Source of the DNA: Neobacillus cucumis
Lineage (GTDB): Bacteria; Bacillota; Bacilli; Bacillales_B; DSM-18226
NCBI RefSeq assembly: GCF_023715505.1
Contig: NZ_JAMBOH010000002.1
Location: 434,001 to 498,000 of the forward strand
DNA length: 64,000 bases
Reading direction: 5' to 3'
The notes beneath the pieces are model-generated. The model had not been told where the DNA came from, ran no database searches, and saw only the letters and a list, made by a program, of their open reading frames with translations. Each line of letters opens with the position of its first letter. The first letter of the stretch is position 1. The position numbers and the translations under genes are program-made. Positions 52,582 through 61,741 of this stretch are shown here, piece by piece.

Positions 52582-52612
52582 AGAAAAAGCAGATGCGCTC
52601 CACGCATCTGCT
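52582..52612 (-). terminator. Terminator after yusE
   Basis: AGCAGATGCG / CGCATCTGCT perfect stem, four-base loop, T-run on the minus strand; it touches the yusE stop. Confidence 0.88.
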
Positions 52613-52923
52613 TACCCAAGATAAGATTTAATTTTTTCAAGCAAATATGGAACAGAATGAAACGCATAAATCGTTTCCTGGACCTCACCATTATGAATAA
52701 TTAACAGGCTTGGTACACTCTCAATTGCAAAATCCTTAGCCAAATCCGGATAAAAATTCAGATTCATTTTTCCCATCGTTACCTCTATAAGCTCACCCGT
52801 GATTTGAAGCATCCGAGACGCAACCTGACAGGTGCCGCATAGAGGGGTATAGAAATATAACAGACCGATTCCCTCACGGTCGAGGAAATCAGCCAATTCT
52901 GTTCGATTCCATTCATTCATCAC
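52612..52923 (-). CDS. yusE: Thioredoxin-like protein YusE
   Basis: A 103-residue thioredoxin-fold protein with active-site TPLCGTCQ (CxxC, residues about 29-32) and the cis-Pro loop IESVPSLLI. It is probably a cytosolic thiol-disulfide protein; the partner is unknown. It follows yusF by three bases, so the two are likely co-translated. Confidence 0.88.
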   Translation of the reverse strand: MMNEWNRTELADFLDREGIGLLYFYTPLCGTCQVASRMLQITGELIEVTMGKMNLNFYPDLAKDFAIESVPSLLIIHNGEVQETIYAFHSVPYLLEKIKSYLG

Positions 52924-52926
52924 ACA

Positions 52927-53283
52927 TTAACTCATTTCTAAATACTCAGCATGTACATCAATATTTGCCCCTAATAGGACCATTGCCAGGTGGTGTTCAG
53001 GCGCCGTCGCTACCTCCCGATACATCCGGTCAATATACAAATGCTCCGCATGGGGAAATTCACGTTTAAATCGTTTTCGAAGCTTCTCACCTGAATCATC
53101 TGCATCCACAAGGATATAGACATCCTTATCCTCAAGAAACTCAATCAATTCCTCTAGCTTGGAATGACTGATGGTTCCATTTGTACAGATAATCTCCACA
53201 GGTTCCTTCACAATATGCTTAACCTTATTTTTATCGGATTTTCCTTCGACAATAAGAACTTTGTCAACATACGAATCATTCAT
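52927..53283 (-). CDS. yusF: Toprim domain protein YusF
   Basis: A 118-residue small Toprim protein of the RNase M5-like group: VLIVEGKSDKNKV (Glu, residue about 13), ELIEFLEDKDVYILVDADDSGEKLRKR (DxD, about 58-60). Toprim domains cut or join nucleic acids with Mg2+, but stand-alone YusF has no proven role. The context is yusG upstream and yusE downstream. Confidence 0.88.
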   Translation of the reverse strand: MNDSYVDKVLIVEGKSDKNKVKHIVKEPVEIICTNGTISHSKLEELIEFLEDKDVYILVDADDSGEKLRKRFKREFPHAEHLYIDRMYREVATAPEHHLAMVLLGANIDVHAEYLEMS

Positions 53284-53414
53284 ATCCCATCACCTGTAAT
53301 ATAAAGTTGTTTATGTTAACATATTCTAAAATACTGATTTCGTGTACCATCTTGTTAGTAAGTTAACTATAACATGATTGTCCGCTAAGAAATAGGTATT
53401 TGTTTAAAAATATG

Positions 53415-53654
53415 TTAACACCATCCACCATCATCACAGTCGGTATACTTGGCATTCGGCTGTTCCGTTACGGTAACATGCTGATAAATTTTTTGTTGTT
53501 CTGCCTCAAAATGATGATCCAATTCCACTTGAATCTGATCAGAAAGCTTTATTTTACCGATTGATGTATTTTCAAGAAACAGTTCAATTTCGCCATTTTT
53601 TAATTTTCCAACCACTCGGTCGGTCACATCAATCTTTTTTTGGTTTAATGTCAT
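53415..53654 (-). CDS. yusG: YusG family protein (DUF2553)
   Basis: About 79 residues, beginning MTLNQKKIDVTDRVVGKL, with strands GEIELFLENTSIGKIKL and the C-terminal YTDCDDGGWC. It has no known function. The start is ATG 53,654 with GGTGG upstream; ATG 53,672 overlaps the ribosome binding sequence. Orthologous position to yusG next to gcvH. Confidence 0.8.
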   Translation of the reverse strand: MTLNQKKIDVTDRVVGKLKNGEIELFLENTSIGKIKLSDQIQVELDHHFEAEQQKIYQHVTVTEQPNAKYTDCDDGGWC

Positions 53655-53726
53655 TTGCTCCACCCTCTTCATTATGGTTTAGGAATAGTCTGTCCCTGCC
53701 CGAATAGAAAAGGAGTGGAAATTTAA

Positions 53727-53757
53727 GAGAAAAAGCACCCATAAAATAGGTGCTTTG
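53727..53757 (-). terminator. Terminator after gcvH
   Basis: AAAGCACCTATTTTATGGGTGCTTTTT on the minus strand, read as AAAGCACC and GGTGCTTT arms followed by a T-run. Confidence 0.85.
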
Positions 53758-53764
53758 AAACGGA

Positions 53765-54148
53765 TTAATCTTCTTTAATCATTTCCTCATATTGCTCAGC
53801 AGTCATTAATTTGTCTAATTCGCCTAAATCGGAAGGCTCGATGACAATCATCCATGCTTTTTCATATGGAGATTCGTTGACAAACTCAGGGCTATCACTT
53901 AATTCTTCGTTTATTTCTACAACTTTACCGCTAACAGGGGCATATAACTCAGAAACCGTTTTGACAGATTCAACACTCCCAAATGGTTCGTCAGCTGTAA
54001 TTTCATCCCCAACTTCTGGAAGTTCTACGAAAACGATATCGCCTAATTCATGCTGTGCAAAGGCAGTAATCCCGACACGGACCTTTTCTCCCTCTACCTT
54101 TACCCATTCATGTTCTTCAGAATAACGTAATTCCTTTGGTGTACTCAT
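53765..54148 (-). CDS. gcvH: Glycine cleavage system H protein
   Basis: A 127-residue lipoyl carrier: [25 protein letters not shown] at the N-terminus and lipoyl-lysine in [17 protein letters not shown] (near residue 63). It shuttles the aminomethyl group in glycine cleavage and, in bacilli, is needed for lipoyl relay to other complexes. The start is ATG 54,148 after AGGAGGG; the TTG at 54,154 is unlikely. Confidence 0.96.
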   Translation of the reverse strand: MSTPKELRYSEEHEWVKVEGEKVRVGITAFAQHELGDIVFVELPEVGDEITADEPFGSVESVKTVSELYAPVSGKVVEINEELSDSPEFVNESPYEKAWMIVIEPSDLGELDKLMTAEQYEEMIKED

Positions 54149-54196
54149 ATGCAAATTCCCTCCTGTTTTATGTAAAAATTCATCTTCATTAAGAAG

Positions 54197-54553
54197 CTAG
54201 AGCCAATTTTTTTCAAACTCTTCTTCTTTAAACCCAACGGTAACGCGTTCGCCGTCCGTCAATATTGGCCTTTTGATTAACATCCCATCAGATGCAAGCA
54301 AATCGAGCAATTCGTCCTCAGCAGCGGTCTTCATTTTATCTTTAATCCCTAATTCACGATATTTTAAACCACTTGTATTAAAAAATTTTTTTAGTTCCAA
54401 GCCGCTTTTTTGATAAAGCTCCTGCAACTGATCTCGTGACGGGGGATGCTCGACGATATGTACTTCTTCATAGGAAAGATGATGTGCATCCAGCCATTTC
54501 TTCGCGTTACGGCATGTACCGCATTTTGGATACCAGTAAAAAGTTAAAGCCAA
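54197..54553 (-). CDS. yusI: ArsC/Spx-like family protein YusI
   Basis: A 118-residue thioredoxin-fold protein of the ArsC/Spx group, with WYPKCGTCRNAKKWL (CxxC near residues 10-13), SGLKYRELGIKDKM and MLIKRPILTDGERVTVGF. It is not a classical arsenate reductase context. Its redox role is unknown. Same strand and order as in B. subtilis between gcvH and fadE. Confidence 0.88.
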   Translation of the reverse strand: MALTFYWYPKCGTCRNAKKWLDAHHLSYEEVHIVEHPPSRDQLQELYQKSGLELKKFFNTSGLKYRELGIKDKMKTAAEDELLDLLASDGMLIKRPILTDGERVTVGFKEEEFEKNWL

Positions 54554-54679
54554 TGGTTTTCACCACCCCACCCTTTTAATTCATAAAAATTTTATCATAT
54601 GGCCCTCTAAACTCCTAATAGACCGCACCCCAATAGGTAAAATTCGACACCTTTTGTATAATTTCCTTCTTTCTTAAAA

Positions 54680-54714
54680 AATATAATAGAGCCCCATCAA
54701 AATGAAGGGCTCCA
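54680..54714 (-). terminator. Terminator after the fadN-fadA-fadE operon
   Basis: GAGCCC / GGGCTC arms with a CTTCATTTTGATG-containing loop on the minus strand and a T-run further on. Confidence 0.65.
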
Positions 54715-54719
54715 TAATA

Positions 54720-56501
54720 TTAGACTATATAGCGCTCAGCTTCGATCACTATGTCGGCAGCTTCGCGTTTCTTGGCAATCACATTGATTGGCTGGTGGCG
54801 TGTAAACTTGCGCAATGATGTTAACATCATTCGAAGCGTGTCACCTTGTTCAATTGCTACAAGCGATTCTTTTGCAGTTGCTTCAATTTCATTAAAGGCT
54901 TCTTGGCAGAAGATTTGAGTATAGAGAAGCTTTTGTTTGCTCTTTTCTAAGCCATCTTGCGCAATTGCTTTTTCAGTACGCAGAATAACTGATTCCATCG
55001 CATATACGTTTGAAATGATATCCGCAATATTAGCTAAAATTTCTTGCTCTCTTTCCAATGCCTTACCAAATTTCTGAGCAGCCAAACCAGAAGCTAATAA
55101 GGCAATCTTTTTGGCATTTCTCACAAGGTATTTTTCTCGTGCTAATGGCTCATCACCAGGCTCTTCTGGCATTAACATCATTAATTCCTCTTGAAGTGCT
55201 AATGCTTTTTGGAAAAGTGGCAGCTCGCCTTTTAATGCCTTTTTCACCAGTGTTCCTGGAACCAGAAGGCGGTTGATTTCATTGGTTCCTTCAAAGATCC
55301 GGTTAATGCGGGCATCGCGATAGGCCCTTTCAATTGGATATTCCTGCATGAAGCCATAACCGCCGTGAATTTGGACACCTTCATCGACTACATAGGACAG
55401 TACTTCACTTGCGAAGAATTTGTTCACCGAGCATTCGATGGCATACTCGGCAATCGCATTTGCCAGCTTTTTAAGATCCTTAGCATCTTCGGTGGAAAGC
55501 TTTCCTTGGTTTTCTTCATATAAACCAATCGTGCGGTAGACGGAGCTTTCAGCCGCATAGATTTTTGAAGCCATTGTCCCAAACTTCTCTTTTGTCAAAT
55601 TGAACTGAGAAATGGCTGTTTTAAATTGCTTACGGCCATTGGCATATTTGACTGTCATCTCCAATGCCTTTTTCGAACCGCCGACAGCGCCGACTGCCAA
55701 CTTATAACGGCCGATGTTTAAGATGTTAAAGGCGATAACATGGCCTTTACCGTACTCACCTAACAGATTTTCAACAGGAACGGCTACATCCTCTAAAATC
55801 AATGTACGAGTAGAAGAGCTCTTGATGCCCATTTTCTTTTCTTCCGCACCTGTTGATACGCCAGGGAAATCTCTTTCGACAATGAATGCAGTAAAGTGCT
55901 CTCCATCAATTTTTGCATATACAACAAATACGTCAGCAAAACCAGCATTGGTGATCCATTGCTTTTCACCGTTTAGGATATAATGAGTACCTGCGGCATT
56001 TAATTTCGCTGTAGTTCTAGCGCCTAGAGCATCAGAACCGGAACCAGGCTCTGTTAAGGCATAAGCGGCAATTTTTTCGCCTGATGCCAGCGCAGGTAAA
56101 TATTTTTTCTTTTGCTCATCATTACCGAACAAAACGATTGGCAGGGATCCAATCCCGACATGCGCACCATAAGAAAGGGAAAATCCGCCGGCACCCGCCA
56201 TTTTTTCTGTAATTAGCGATGAAGTGATTTTATCTAAGCCTAAGCCTTCAAACTCTTCGGGAACATCAACAGCTAAGAGGCCGAGCTTACCCATTTTCTT
56301 TAATAGCTTAACGGTTCGTTCAAATTCATGATTTTCTAAGTGCTCAAGTTGTGGAACAACTTCTTTTTCCACAAAATCGGAAGCTGTCTGTGCTATCATT
56401 AAGTGCTCTTCATTAAAATCTTCTGGTGTAAATATATCTTGATAGGATAGATCCTCAACTAAAAAGCTTCCGCCTTTGACAACCTTTTTTGTTTCAGTCA
56501 T
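54720..56501 (-). CDS. fadE: Acyl-CoA dehydrogenase FadE (YusJ)
   Basis: A 593-residue acyl-CoA dehydrogenase, first oxidation step of fatty acid beta-oxidation. AYALTEPGSGSDALGARTTA (FAD/substrate, near residue 145), WITNAGFADVFVVYAK and YRDARINRIFEGTNEINR (near 405) are present, with the C-terminal extension of the long-chain bacillar type. The start is ATG 56,501 after AGGAGGA; the longer frame to 56,567 overlaps fadA. It is third in fadN-fadA-fadE. Confidence 0.95.
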   Translation of the reverse strand: MTETKKVVKGGSFLVEDLSYQDIFTPEDFNEEHLMIAQTASDFVEKEVVPQLEHLENHEFERTVKLLKKMGKLGLLAVDVPEEFEGLGLDKITSSLITEKMAGAGGFSLSYGAHVGIGSLPIVLFGNDEQKKKYLPALASGEKIAAYALTEPGSGSDALGARTTAKLNAAGTHYILNGEKQWITNAGFADVFVVYAKIDGEHFTAFIVERDFPGVSTGAEEKKMGIKSSSTRTLILEDVAVPVENLLGEYGKGHVIAFNILNIGRYKLAVGAVGGSKKALEMTVKYANGRKQFKTAISQFNLTKEKFGTMASKIYAAESSVYRTIGLYEENQGKLSTEDAKDLKKLANAIAEYAIECSVNKFFASEVLSYVVDEGVQIHGGYGFMQEYPIERAYRDARINRIFEGTNEINRLLVPGTLVKKALKGELPLFQKALALQEELMMLMPEEPGDEPLAREKYLVRNAKKIALLASGLAAQKFGKALEREQEILANIADIISNVYAMESVILRTEKAIAQDGLEKSKQKLLYTQIFCQEAFNEIEATAKESLVAIEQGDTLRMMLTSLRKFTRHQPINVIAKKREAADIVIEAERYIV

Positions 56502-56523
56502 TAAAATTCCTCCTATTCTTTGA

Positions 56524-57699
56524 TTACAATAGTTCAAATACCCCGGCTGCTCCCATTCCGCCGCCAATACACATCGTCACGACACCAAATTGTTCGTTGC
56601 GGCGTTTTAACTCGTGGATTAAGGAGAGAGTCAGTTTCGCTCCTGTACAGCCAAGTGGATGTCCAAGGGCAATTGCACCGCCATTTACATTAACAATTTC
56701 TTCATTTAGACCAAGCTCCCGAATGACTTGCAATGATTGGGAAGCAAAGGCCTCATTTAATTCAAATAAGTTGATATCCGATAACTCCAAACCTGCGAGC
56801 TTAACTGCTTTTGGAATGGCGACAACTGGCCCGACACCCATTATTTCAGGCGGGACGCCTCCGACCGCAAACGAGCGAAATTTCGCTAGCGGTTTTAGGC
56901 CAAGTTCTTCTGCCTTCTCACGATCCATTAACATCAAGGCGGCTGCTCCGTCACTCGTTTGCGAAGCATTACCAGCGGTTACAGATCCCGTGACGGAAAA
57001 GGCTGGACGAAGCTTAGCAAGAGTCTCTAAGTTTGTATCCGGCCGAACCCCTTCGTCCATTGAAAACTGGATGGTTTTTTCCACAAGCTTATTGTCATTT
57101 CCGACAGTACGTATGGTTACATCCACAGGTACGATTTCATCAACGAACTTTCCTTCTGCGATCGCTTTTGCTGCACGTTGATGGCTGCGAACTGCAAATG
57201 CATCTTGATCTTCACGGGAAATACCATATTTTTGGGCAACCTGCTCCGCCGTATGACCCATTCCCATATAATATTGCGGTGCCGTTTCTGCCAATTTAAT
57301 ATTTGGACGGACGACATGCCCCATCATCGGAATCATGCTCATCGATTCGGCTCCGCCGGCAATGGCGGTATCGGTATGCCCCAGCATAATTCCTTGTGCC
57401 GCATAGGCGATGGCCTGCAAGCCGGAAGAACAGAAACGATTAATCGTGATCGCTGGAACTGTATATGGAAGGCCTGCCAATGCTCCAATATTGCGGGCCA
57501 TATTGTTTCCTTGCTCCGCTTCTGGCATCGCACAGCCGATAATTAAGTCATCTATGTTTCCTTCGTAGTTTCCGGCACGCTTTAAGGTTTCTTTTACTAC
57601 TAAAGCTCCTAAGTCATCAGGACGAACATTTGCAAGCGTTCCTTTCTTTGCCTTACCGACCGGTGTCCGTGCCCCGGCTACAATCACTGCTTCTCTCAT
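56524..57699 (-). CDS. fadA: Acetyl-CoA acyltransferase (3-ketothiolase) FadA
   Basis: A 391-residue thiolase: nucleophile Cys in [11 protein letters not shown] (near residue 91), [13 protein letters not shown], His in [15 protein letters not shown] (near 349) and acid/base Cys in [13 protein letters not shown] (near 379). It releases acetyl-CoA in the last step of beta-oxidation. It is encoded between fadN and fadE with short gaps. Confidence 0.96.
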   Translation of the reverse strand: MREAVIVAGARTPVGKAKKGTLANVRPDDLGALVVKETLKRAGNYEGNIDDLIIGCAMPEAEQGNNMARNIGALAGLPYTVPAITINRFCSSGLQAIAYAAQGIMLGHTDTAIAGGAESMSMIPMMGHVVRPNIKLAETAPQYYMGMGHTAEQVAQKYGISREDQDAFAVRSHQRAAKAIAEGKFVDEIVPVDVTIRTVGNDNKLVEKTIQFSMDEGVRPDTNLETLAKLRPAFSVTGSVTAGNASQTSDGAAALMLMDREKAEELGLKPLAKFRSFAVGGVPPEIMGVGPVVAIPKAVKLAGLELSDINLFELNEAFASQSLQVIRELGLNEEIVNVNGGAIALGHPLGCTGAKLTLSLIHELKRRNEQFGVVTMCIGGGMGAAGVFELL

Positions 57700-57730
57700 G
57701 CCATCTCCCTCACTTTCTCGTAATCTAGTA

Positions 57731-60118
57731 TTAGTTTCTTAACGGTTTCCCTTTTACCAGCATGTGCTGCATGCGCTGCTGTGATTTTGGCTCGGCAATC
57801 AGACTTAGGAAAGCCTCTCTTTCTAAATCTAAGAGGTATTGCTCATCGACTTCTGTTCCAAATGGAACGCGGCCGCCAGCAATGACATAAGCAATCTTCT
57901 TGGCAATTTTTAAATCATGCTCCGAGATATAACCGGATAGCCTCATCGCTTCTGCCCCAAGCAATAGGGTTGCATAACCTGTTTCGCCCACGACTGGGAC
58001 CTTCCGGCGAACTCTTGGTTTATATCCTTTATCATGTAAGGCAAGCACAGCCTGTTTGGCATCATAAATGAGATGATCACTGTTAAAACTAATGCCATCA
58101 GAAGAGCTTAAGAAGTTATTTTCTTTTGCTTCTGCTGCAGATGTTGAAACTTTTGCGGTTGCAATGGTTTCAAATACTTTATTGGCGACATTTTGCAAAT
58201 CAAATGGAACGCCGTTAGGCAGGTTCTCTAAGTGCTTCATGTATAATTCTTTGTTACCGCCTCCGCCTGGAAGCAGGCCGACACCTACCTCGACAAGACC
58301 CATGTAGGTTTCGGATGAAGCTTGAATATGGGCTGCAGGCATACAAACCTCGGCACCGCCGCCAAGTGTCATTCCAAATGGAGCGGCCACTACCGGTTTG
58401 GAGCTGTATTTCACTTTTAACAGGGCGCTATGAAGGTGGCGGACTATTAGATCTAACTCATAGATATTGTCATCCTGCACTTCCATTAACATCATCGCGA
58501 GATTGGCTCCAACGCAGAAGTTTTTCCCCTGGTTGCCGATCACAAGACCTTTATAATTTTTCTCGACTTCATCGACGGCATAATTGATCATTTGAACGAT
58601 ATCTGGACCAATCGCATTGTTCGGCGAGTGGAACTCCAATAAAGCAACTCCTTCACCAATATCAATTAAACTTGCACCACTGTTTTTCTTAATGACGCCT
58701 TTTTGTTTCTTTATTTTCTTGAGGTCAATCGCCTTTGGATTTGTTTCCACGAGTCGATATTGACCGTTATGATAATAAAACCTCTCACCATTTTCTTCTA
58801 AGTAGAAAGAGGTATGACCTTTTTCAAGCATGTCGGTGACCCAAACAGGTACTTCAACGCCTGCTTCTTCTAGCTTTTGTACAGATTTTTCCACACCGAT
58901 CGCATCCCAGGCTTCAAATGGCCCCATATCCCAGCCGAAGCCCCATTTCATTGCCCGGTCGATGGCCACAATATCATCTGCAATCACACCTAACAGCTGC
59001 GCAGAGTATACGAAGGATTCCGTGAATGTATTCCATAAGAATTGGCCAGCTTTGTCATTTGCATATACAAGCGCTTTCAATTTGTTCGCTATACCCTTTT
59101 CCTGCTTCGCTAATTCAACCGCTGGTGTTGATAATTTTTTACGCGGTCCGTATTCGAATGTATTGGGATCCAGCTCAAGTATTTCTTTACCTTTTTTCAA
59201 AAAGAATCCTTGACCCGACTTACTGCCAAGCCAGCCTTTTTCAACCATCGATTTAAGGAAGGCCGGGATTTCAAAGACTTCTTTTTCTTTGCCATCCACT
59301 TGTTCATAAACATTACCAGCCACATGATAAAAAGTGTCCAATCCGACGACATCAAGGGTACGGAAGGTGGCACTTTTAGCTCGGCCGATTAATGGACCAG
59401 TGATCGAATCTACTTCACCGACACTTAGTCCAGCCTTTAACATTTCCCTGACGGTGACAAGGAGCCCATAAGTGCCGATCCGGTTAGCGATAAAGTTTGG
59501 GGTGTCCTTAGCGATTACAACACCTTTCCCTAATATATCTTCACTAAATGTTTTCATGAATGAAAGTACTTCTGGCGACGTATATTGAGTTGGGATGACT
59601 TCGAGTAATTTTAAATAACGCGGCGGATTAAAAAAGTGTGTTCCTAGAAAATGCCTTTTAAAATCATCGGAACGTCCTTCCACCATCGCTTCGACAGAAA
59701 TTCCAGAGGTATTCGAGCTGACAATGCTGCCAGGTTTGCGGTATCGGTCGACTTTTTCAAAAACCTGCTTCTTTACGCTGAGGTTTTCGACGACCACTTC
59801 GATGACCCAGTCAACATCTTTCAGTTTCACCAGATCATCTTCGAGGTTACCTGCTTCAATGAGGGCGAGATTCCTTTTAGAGGTAAGTGGTGCAGGCTTT
59901 TGCTTTAATAGTTTTTGGATATTCTGTGTGCTGATGCGATTACGAACCGGTTTATCAGCTAAGGTAAGTCCTTTGGCTTCTTCTTCTTTCGTTAAATCCC
60001 TTGGCACAATATCCAGTAATAGTGTTGGGATCCCGATATTTGCTAAGTGGGCCGCGATTCCCGAGCCCATAACTCCCGATCCAAGGACAGCTGCTTTTTT
60101 AATCAATTGGTTCAACAT
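57731..60118 (-). CDS. fadN: 3-hydroxyacyl-CoA dehydrogenase / enoyl-CoA hydratase FadN
   Basis: A 795-residue bifunctional protein. The N-terminal dehydrogenase has [21 protein letters not shown] (NAD site; residues about 8-28), [12 protein letters not shown] and [17 protein letters not shown]. The C-terminal hydratase (about 495-690) has [24 protein letters not shown] and [15 protein letters not shown]. It performs hydration and dehydrogenation of acyl-CoA. The start is ATG 60,118 after GGGGGAG. A FadR-type operator overlaps the promoter region. Confidence 0.96.
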   Translation of the reverse strand: MLNQLIKKAAVLGSGVMGSGIAAHLANIGIPTLLLDIVPRDLTKEEEAKGLTLADKPVRNRISTQNIQKLLKQKPAPLTSKRNLALIEAGNLEDDLVKLKDVDWVIEVVVENLSVKKQVFEKVDRYRKPGSIVSSNTSGISVEAMVEGRSDDFKRHFLGTHFFNPPRYLKLLEVIPTQYTSPEVLSFMKTFSEDILGKGVVIAKDTPNFIANRIGTYGLLVTVREMLKAGLSVGEVDSITGPLIGRAKSATFRTLDVVGLDTFYHVAGNVYEQVDGKEKEVFEIPAFLKSMVEKGWLGSKSGQGFFLKKGKEILELDPNTFEYGPRKKLSTPAVELAKQEKGIANKLKALVYANDKAGQFLWNTFTESFVYSAQLLGVIADDIVAIDRAMKWGFGWDMGPFEAWDAIGVEKSVQKLEEAGVEVPVWVTDMLEKGHTSFYLEENGERFYYHNGQYRLVETNPKAIDLKKIKKQKGVIKKNSGASLIDIGEGVALLEFHSPNNAIGPDIVQMINYAVDEVEKNYKGLVIGNQGKNFCVGANLAMMLMEVQDDNIYELDLIVRHLHSALLKVKYSSKPVVAAPFGMTLGGGAEVCMPAAHIQASSETYMGLVEVGVGLLPGGGGNKELYMKHLENLPNGVPFDLQNVANKVFETIATAKVSTSAAEAKENNFLSSSDGISFNSDHLIYDAKQAVLALHDKGYKPRVRRKVPVVGETGYATLLLGAEAMRLSGYISEHDLKIAKKIAYVIAGGRVPFGTEVDEQYLLDLEREAFLSLIAEPKSQQRMQHMLVKGKPLRN

Positions 60119-60136
60119 TGTCTCCCCCTTCAACTT

Positions 60137-60154
60137 TGAATGAACACTCATTCA
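60137..60154. promoter_or_regulatory. FadR operator upstream of fadN
   Basis: TGAATGAACACTCATTCA: perfect seven-base inverted repeats around a four-base spacer, matching the Bacillus FadR (YsiA) consensus. Acyl-CoA would release FadR and open fadN-fadA-fadE. Confidence 0.9.
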
Positions 60155-60324
60155 TTTTTATAGCAAAAAAAATTTACTTATAAATGAGTCCTGCTACTAT
60201 TTAATATAAAATATTTTGAAAATTTGTGCAATCAATAAACGCGGATTTTTAAATTTTTTTTGAACACAAATTTCCAGCATCATATTTTGGCTCGGATGGG
60301 CATTCTATTATTGAGGTGATATTT

Positions 60325-60456
60325 ATGGCGAGAGTTAAAAAGAATCCTTCCAAAGCGGCTGTAAGTGCTGCCAGTGTAAAAGGCAATGCCGGCCCAGGAA
60401 ATGAAGAACAAAACACTGACAAACAAAACAGCCAGAATAGTCAATTTAAAAGATAA
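60325..60456 (+). CDS. Small basic protein, possible minor spore protein
   Basis: A 43-residue protein starting MARVKKNPSKAAVSAASV and ending in an Asn/Gln/Ser-rich tail. GAGGTGAT lies five bases before the ATG, which makes translation likely. Composition (small, no Cys, Asn/Gln-rich, Lys-rich ends) is like minor small acid-soluble spore proteins, but I cannot assign a family. Its stop codon merges with the left end of dispersed repeat copy 4. Confidence 0.6.
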   Translation: MARVKKNPSKAAVSAASVKGNAGPGNEEQNTDKQNSQNSQFKR

Positions 60457-60572
60457 GCGGAAGCGCCTTGAACAGGGGCGACTGGCATAGGACGAAGGCA
60501 TAAGCCACCCCCTGTAAGCCTTCTTCAGGGGGTGGCTTATGACCCCGAGCCCCTAGGCGCTGGGAGCTGGAC
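60455..60572. repeat. Dispersed palindromic repeat, copy 4
   Basis: Ends AAGCGGAAGCGCCTTGAAC and GCCCCTAGGCGCTGGGAGCTGGA (given in part) match copies 1 and 2. The central hairpin is unrelated in sequence: AAGCCACCCCCTG / CAGGGGGTGGCTT. It begins at the preceding gene's stop codon. Confidence 0.82.
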
Positions 60573-60612
60573 CATTCTCAAAGTTTATTCTTTAATCTTT
60601 GTTGTCTTTTTA

Positions 60613-60652
60613 AAACGGGCTGAGTTTTCAGCCTGTTATTCGTTTTTTTATA
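60613..60652 (+). terminator. Rho-independent terminator
   Basis: AACGGGCTGA / TCAGCCTGTT stem followed by ATTCGTTTTTTTA. It probably ends the transcript of the small gene at 60,325. Confidence 0.75.
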
Positions 60653-60723
60653 TTGTATGATTTTAGTGGATTTGACACATGATAAAAGCGATATTTTCAT
60701 TTAGTTTCAGGAGGTGAGAATGC

Positions 60724-61104
60724 ATGAAGACATTATCAAGAATTGCCTTGCTTTTAGTCATTATTGGGGCGATTAACTGGGGACTAATAGGTTTCTTTCA
60801 ATTTGATTTAGTTGCCGCCCTTTTTGGCGGACAAGATTCAGCGTTATCAAGAATTATTTATAGCCTTGTTGGGTTAAGTGGATTAGCTTGCTTGCCTCTT
60901 CTATTTGCTCCAATTGGCGAGAGCCAGCAAAGCCAGAACCAGGCTGATAGTAACCGTCAAAACACTGGTCAGCCTAGTTATGCAACAGAGTTTGGCGCAG
61001 AAAATGATATGACAGATATTAATAACCGAGCAAAACAATCGGACAATCAATCAACTCAGACCTACAAACCTAGTCAGAACAACCAATCTGATGATCAAAT
61101 GTAA
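60724..61104 (+). CDS. DUF378 family small membrane protein
   Basis: A 126-residue protein. The first 65 residues are the DUF378 domain with two membrane segments: LLLVIIGAINWGLIGFFQFDLVAALFGG and RIIYSLVGLSGLACLPLLF (given in part: INWGLIGFF is the hallmark). The remaining half is a hydrophilic Asn/Gln/Ser tail. Function unknown. A GGAGGTGA site precedes the ATG. Confidence 0.88.
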   Translation: MKTLSRIALLLVIIGAINWGLIGFFQFDLVAALFGGQDSALSRIIYSLVGLSGLACLPLLFAPIGESQQSQNQADSNRQNTGQPSYATEFGAENDMTDINNRAKQSDNQSTQTYKPSQNNQSDDQM

Positions 61105-61106
61105 GA

Positions 61107-61138
61107 AAACGGCCATGTTCATACATGGCCGTTTCCTT
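61107..61138. terminator. Bidirectional terminator
   Basis: AAACGGCCATG / CATGGCCGTTT perfect 11-pair stem between convergent genes, with T-rich right flank and A-rich left flank. Confidence 0.9.
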
Positions 61139-61387
61139 TTAATTCTTGCTATTCCGATGCTGCTCGTTCAGCTCTTTAATTTCATGAATAATTAGTTTCA
61201 TTTCCTTTTTGGCATCGGGATACAGTCCGTTCCAGTGCTTAGCTAAGGCTGGCATGGACTTGGCAATGTGGGTGTATAAAGCCCAAGCCTTGACCTTTTC
61301 TTTTGTATCTTCACTGCTTTCTCCAACAAGGAGCTCACTATATTTATCGAGCAGCGCTTCGAACTGAGCAGTAAATTCCTTCTCCAT
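61139..61387 (-). CDS. yusU: DUF2573 family protein (YusU-like)
   Basis: An 82-residue helical protein, with FEALLDKYSELLVGESSE and VKAWALYTHIAKSMPALAKHWNGLYPDAK, which I recognise as DUF2573/YusU of bacilli. No function is known. It is convergent with the DUF378 gene. Confidence 0.82.
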   Translation of the reverse strand: MEKEFTAQFEALLDKYSELLVGESSEDTKEKVKAWALYTHIAKSMPALAKHWNGLYPDAKKEMKLIIHEIKELNEQHRNSKN

Positions 61388-61530
61388 TTTGTCACCTTCC
61401 GTTCTTTCTATTTATGTATGTGAGAGTTTTTACCGTTTGGCTGCAGCTGGTGCGAAAAACGCTGTGACTTCTGTTTCATTCTACCATATTTATAAATATC
61501 CTAACTCTTTGTAAATATTAATAGATTGAG

Positions 61531-61703
61531 TTCCGAACAAATGACCTTCTGCTTTAAGAGAATAGATACTAATATAGGATTCCTCGAATTTCATTTGGAA
61601 TTCCGCTCGTTTTTGAATTATTCCGCCTATTTTTGAATTATTCCCGCCCTTTGTTCCGGTTTTTCCGCGCAAATTTGGAATAATTCCGCATTCCACTTTT
61701 CCG
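61531..61703. repeat. Second TTCCG array, spacing about 20-21 bp
   Basis: TTCCG or near-matches start at 61,531, 61,580 (TTCCT), 61,601, 61,621, 61,641 (TTCCCG), 61,654, 61,663, 61,684 and 61,699. Steps of 20-21 dominate between 61,580 and 61,684. It resembles the array at 9,825-9,934. A 72-codon minus-strand frame across it is not accepted as a gene. Confidence 0.65.
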
Positions 61704-61710
61704 GCCAACT

Positions 61711-61741
61711 AAAAAAAGAGCGAACCAATGCCGCTCTTTTA
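61711..61741 (-). terminator. Terminator after the rodA-like gene
   Basis: AAAGAGCG / CGCTCTTT arms with T-run on the minus strand; it overlaps the stop codon. Confidence 0.85.

Noticed and set aside
61490..61708. 72-codon minus-strand ORF
   Set aside because: Same situation over the second TTCCG array.
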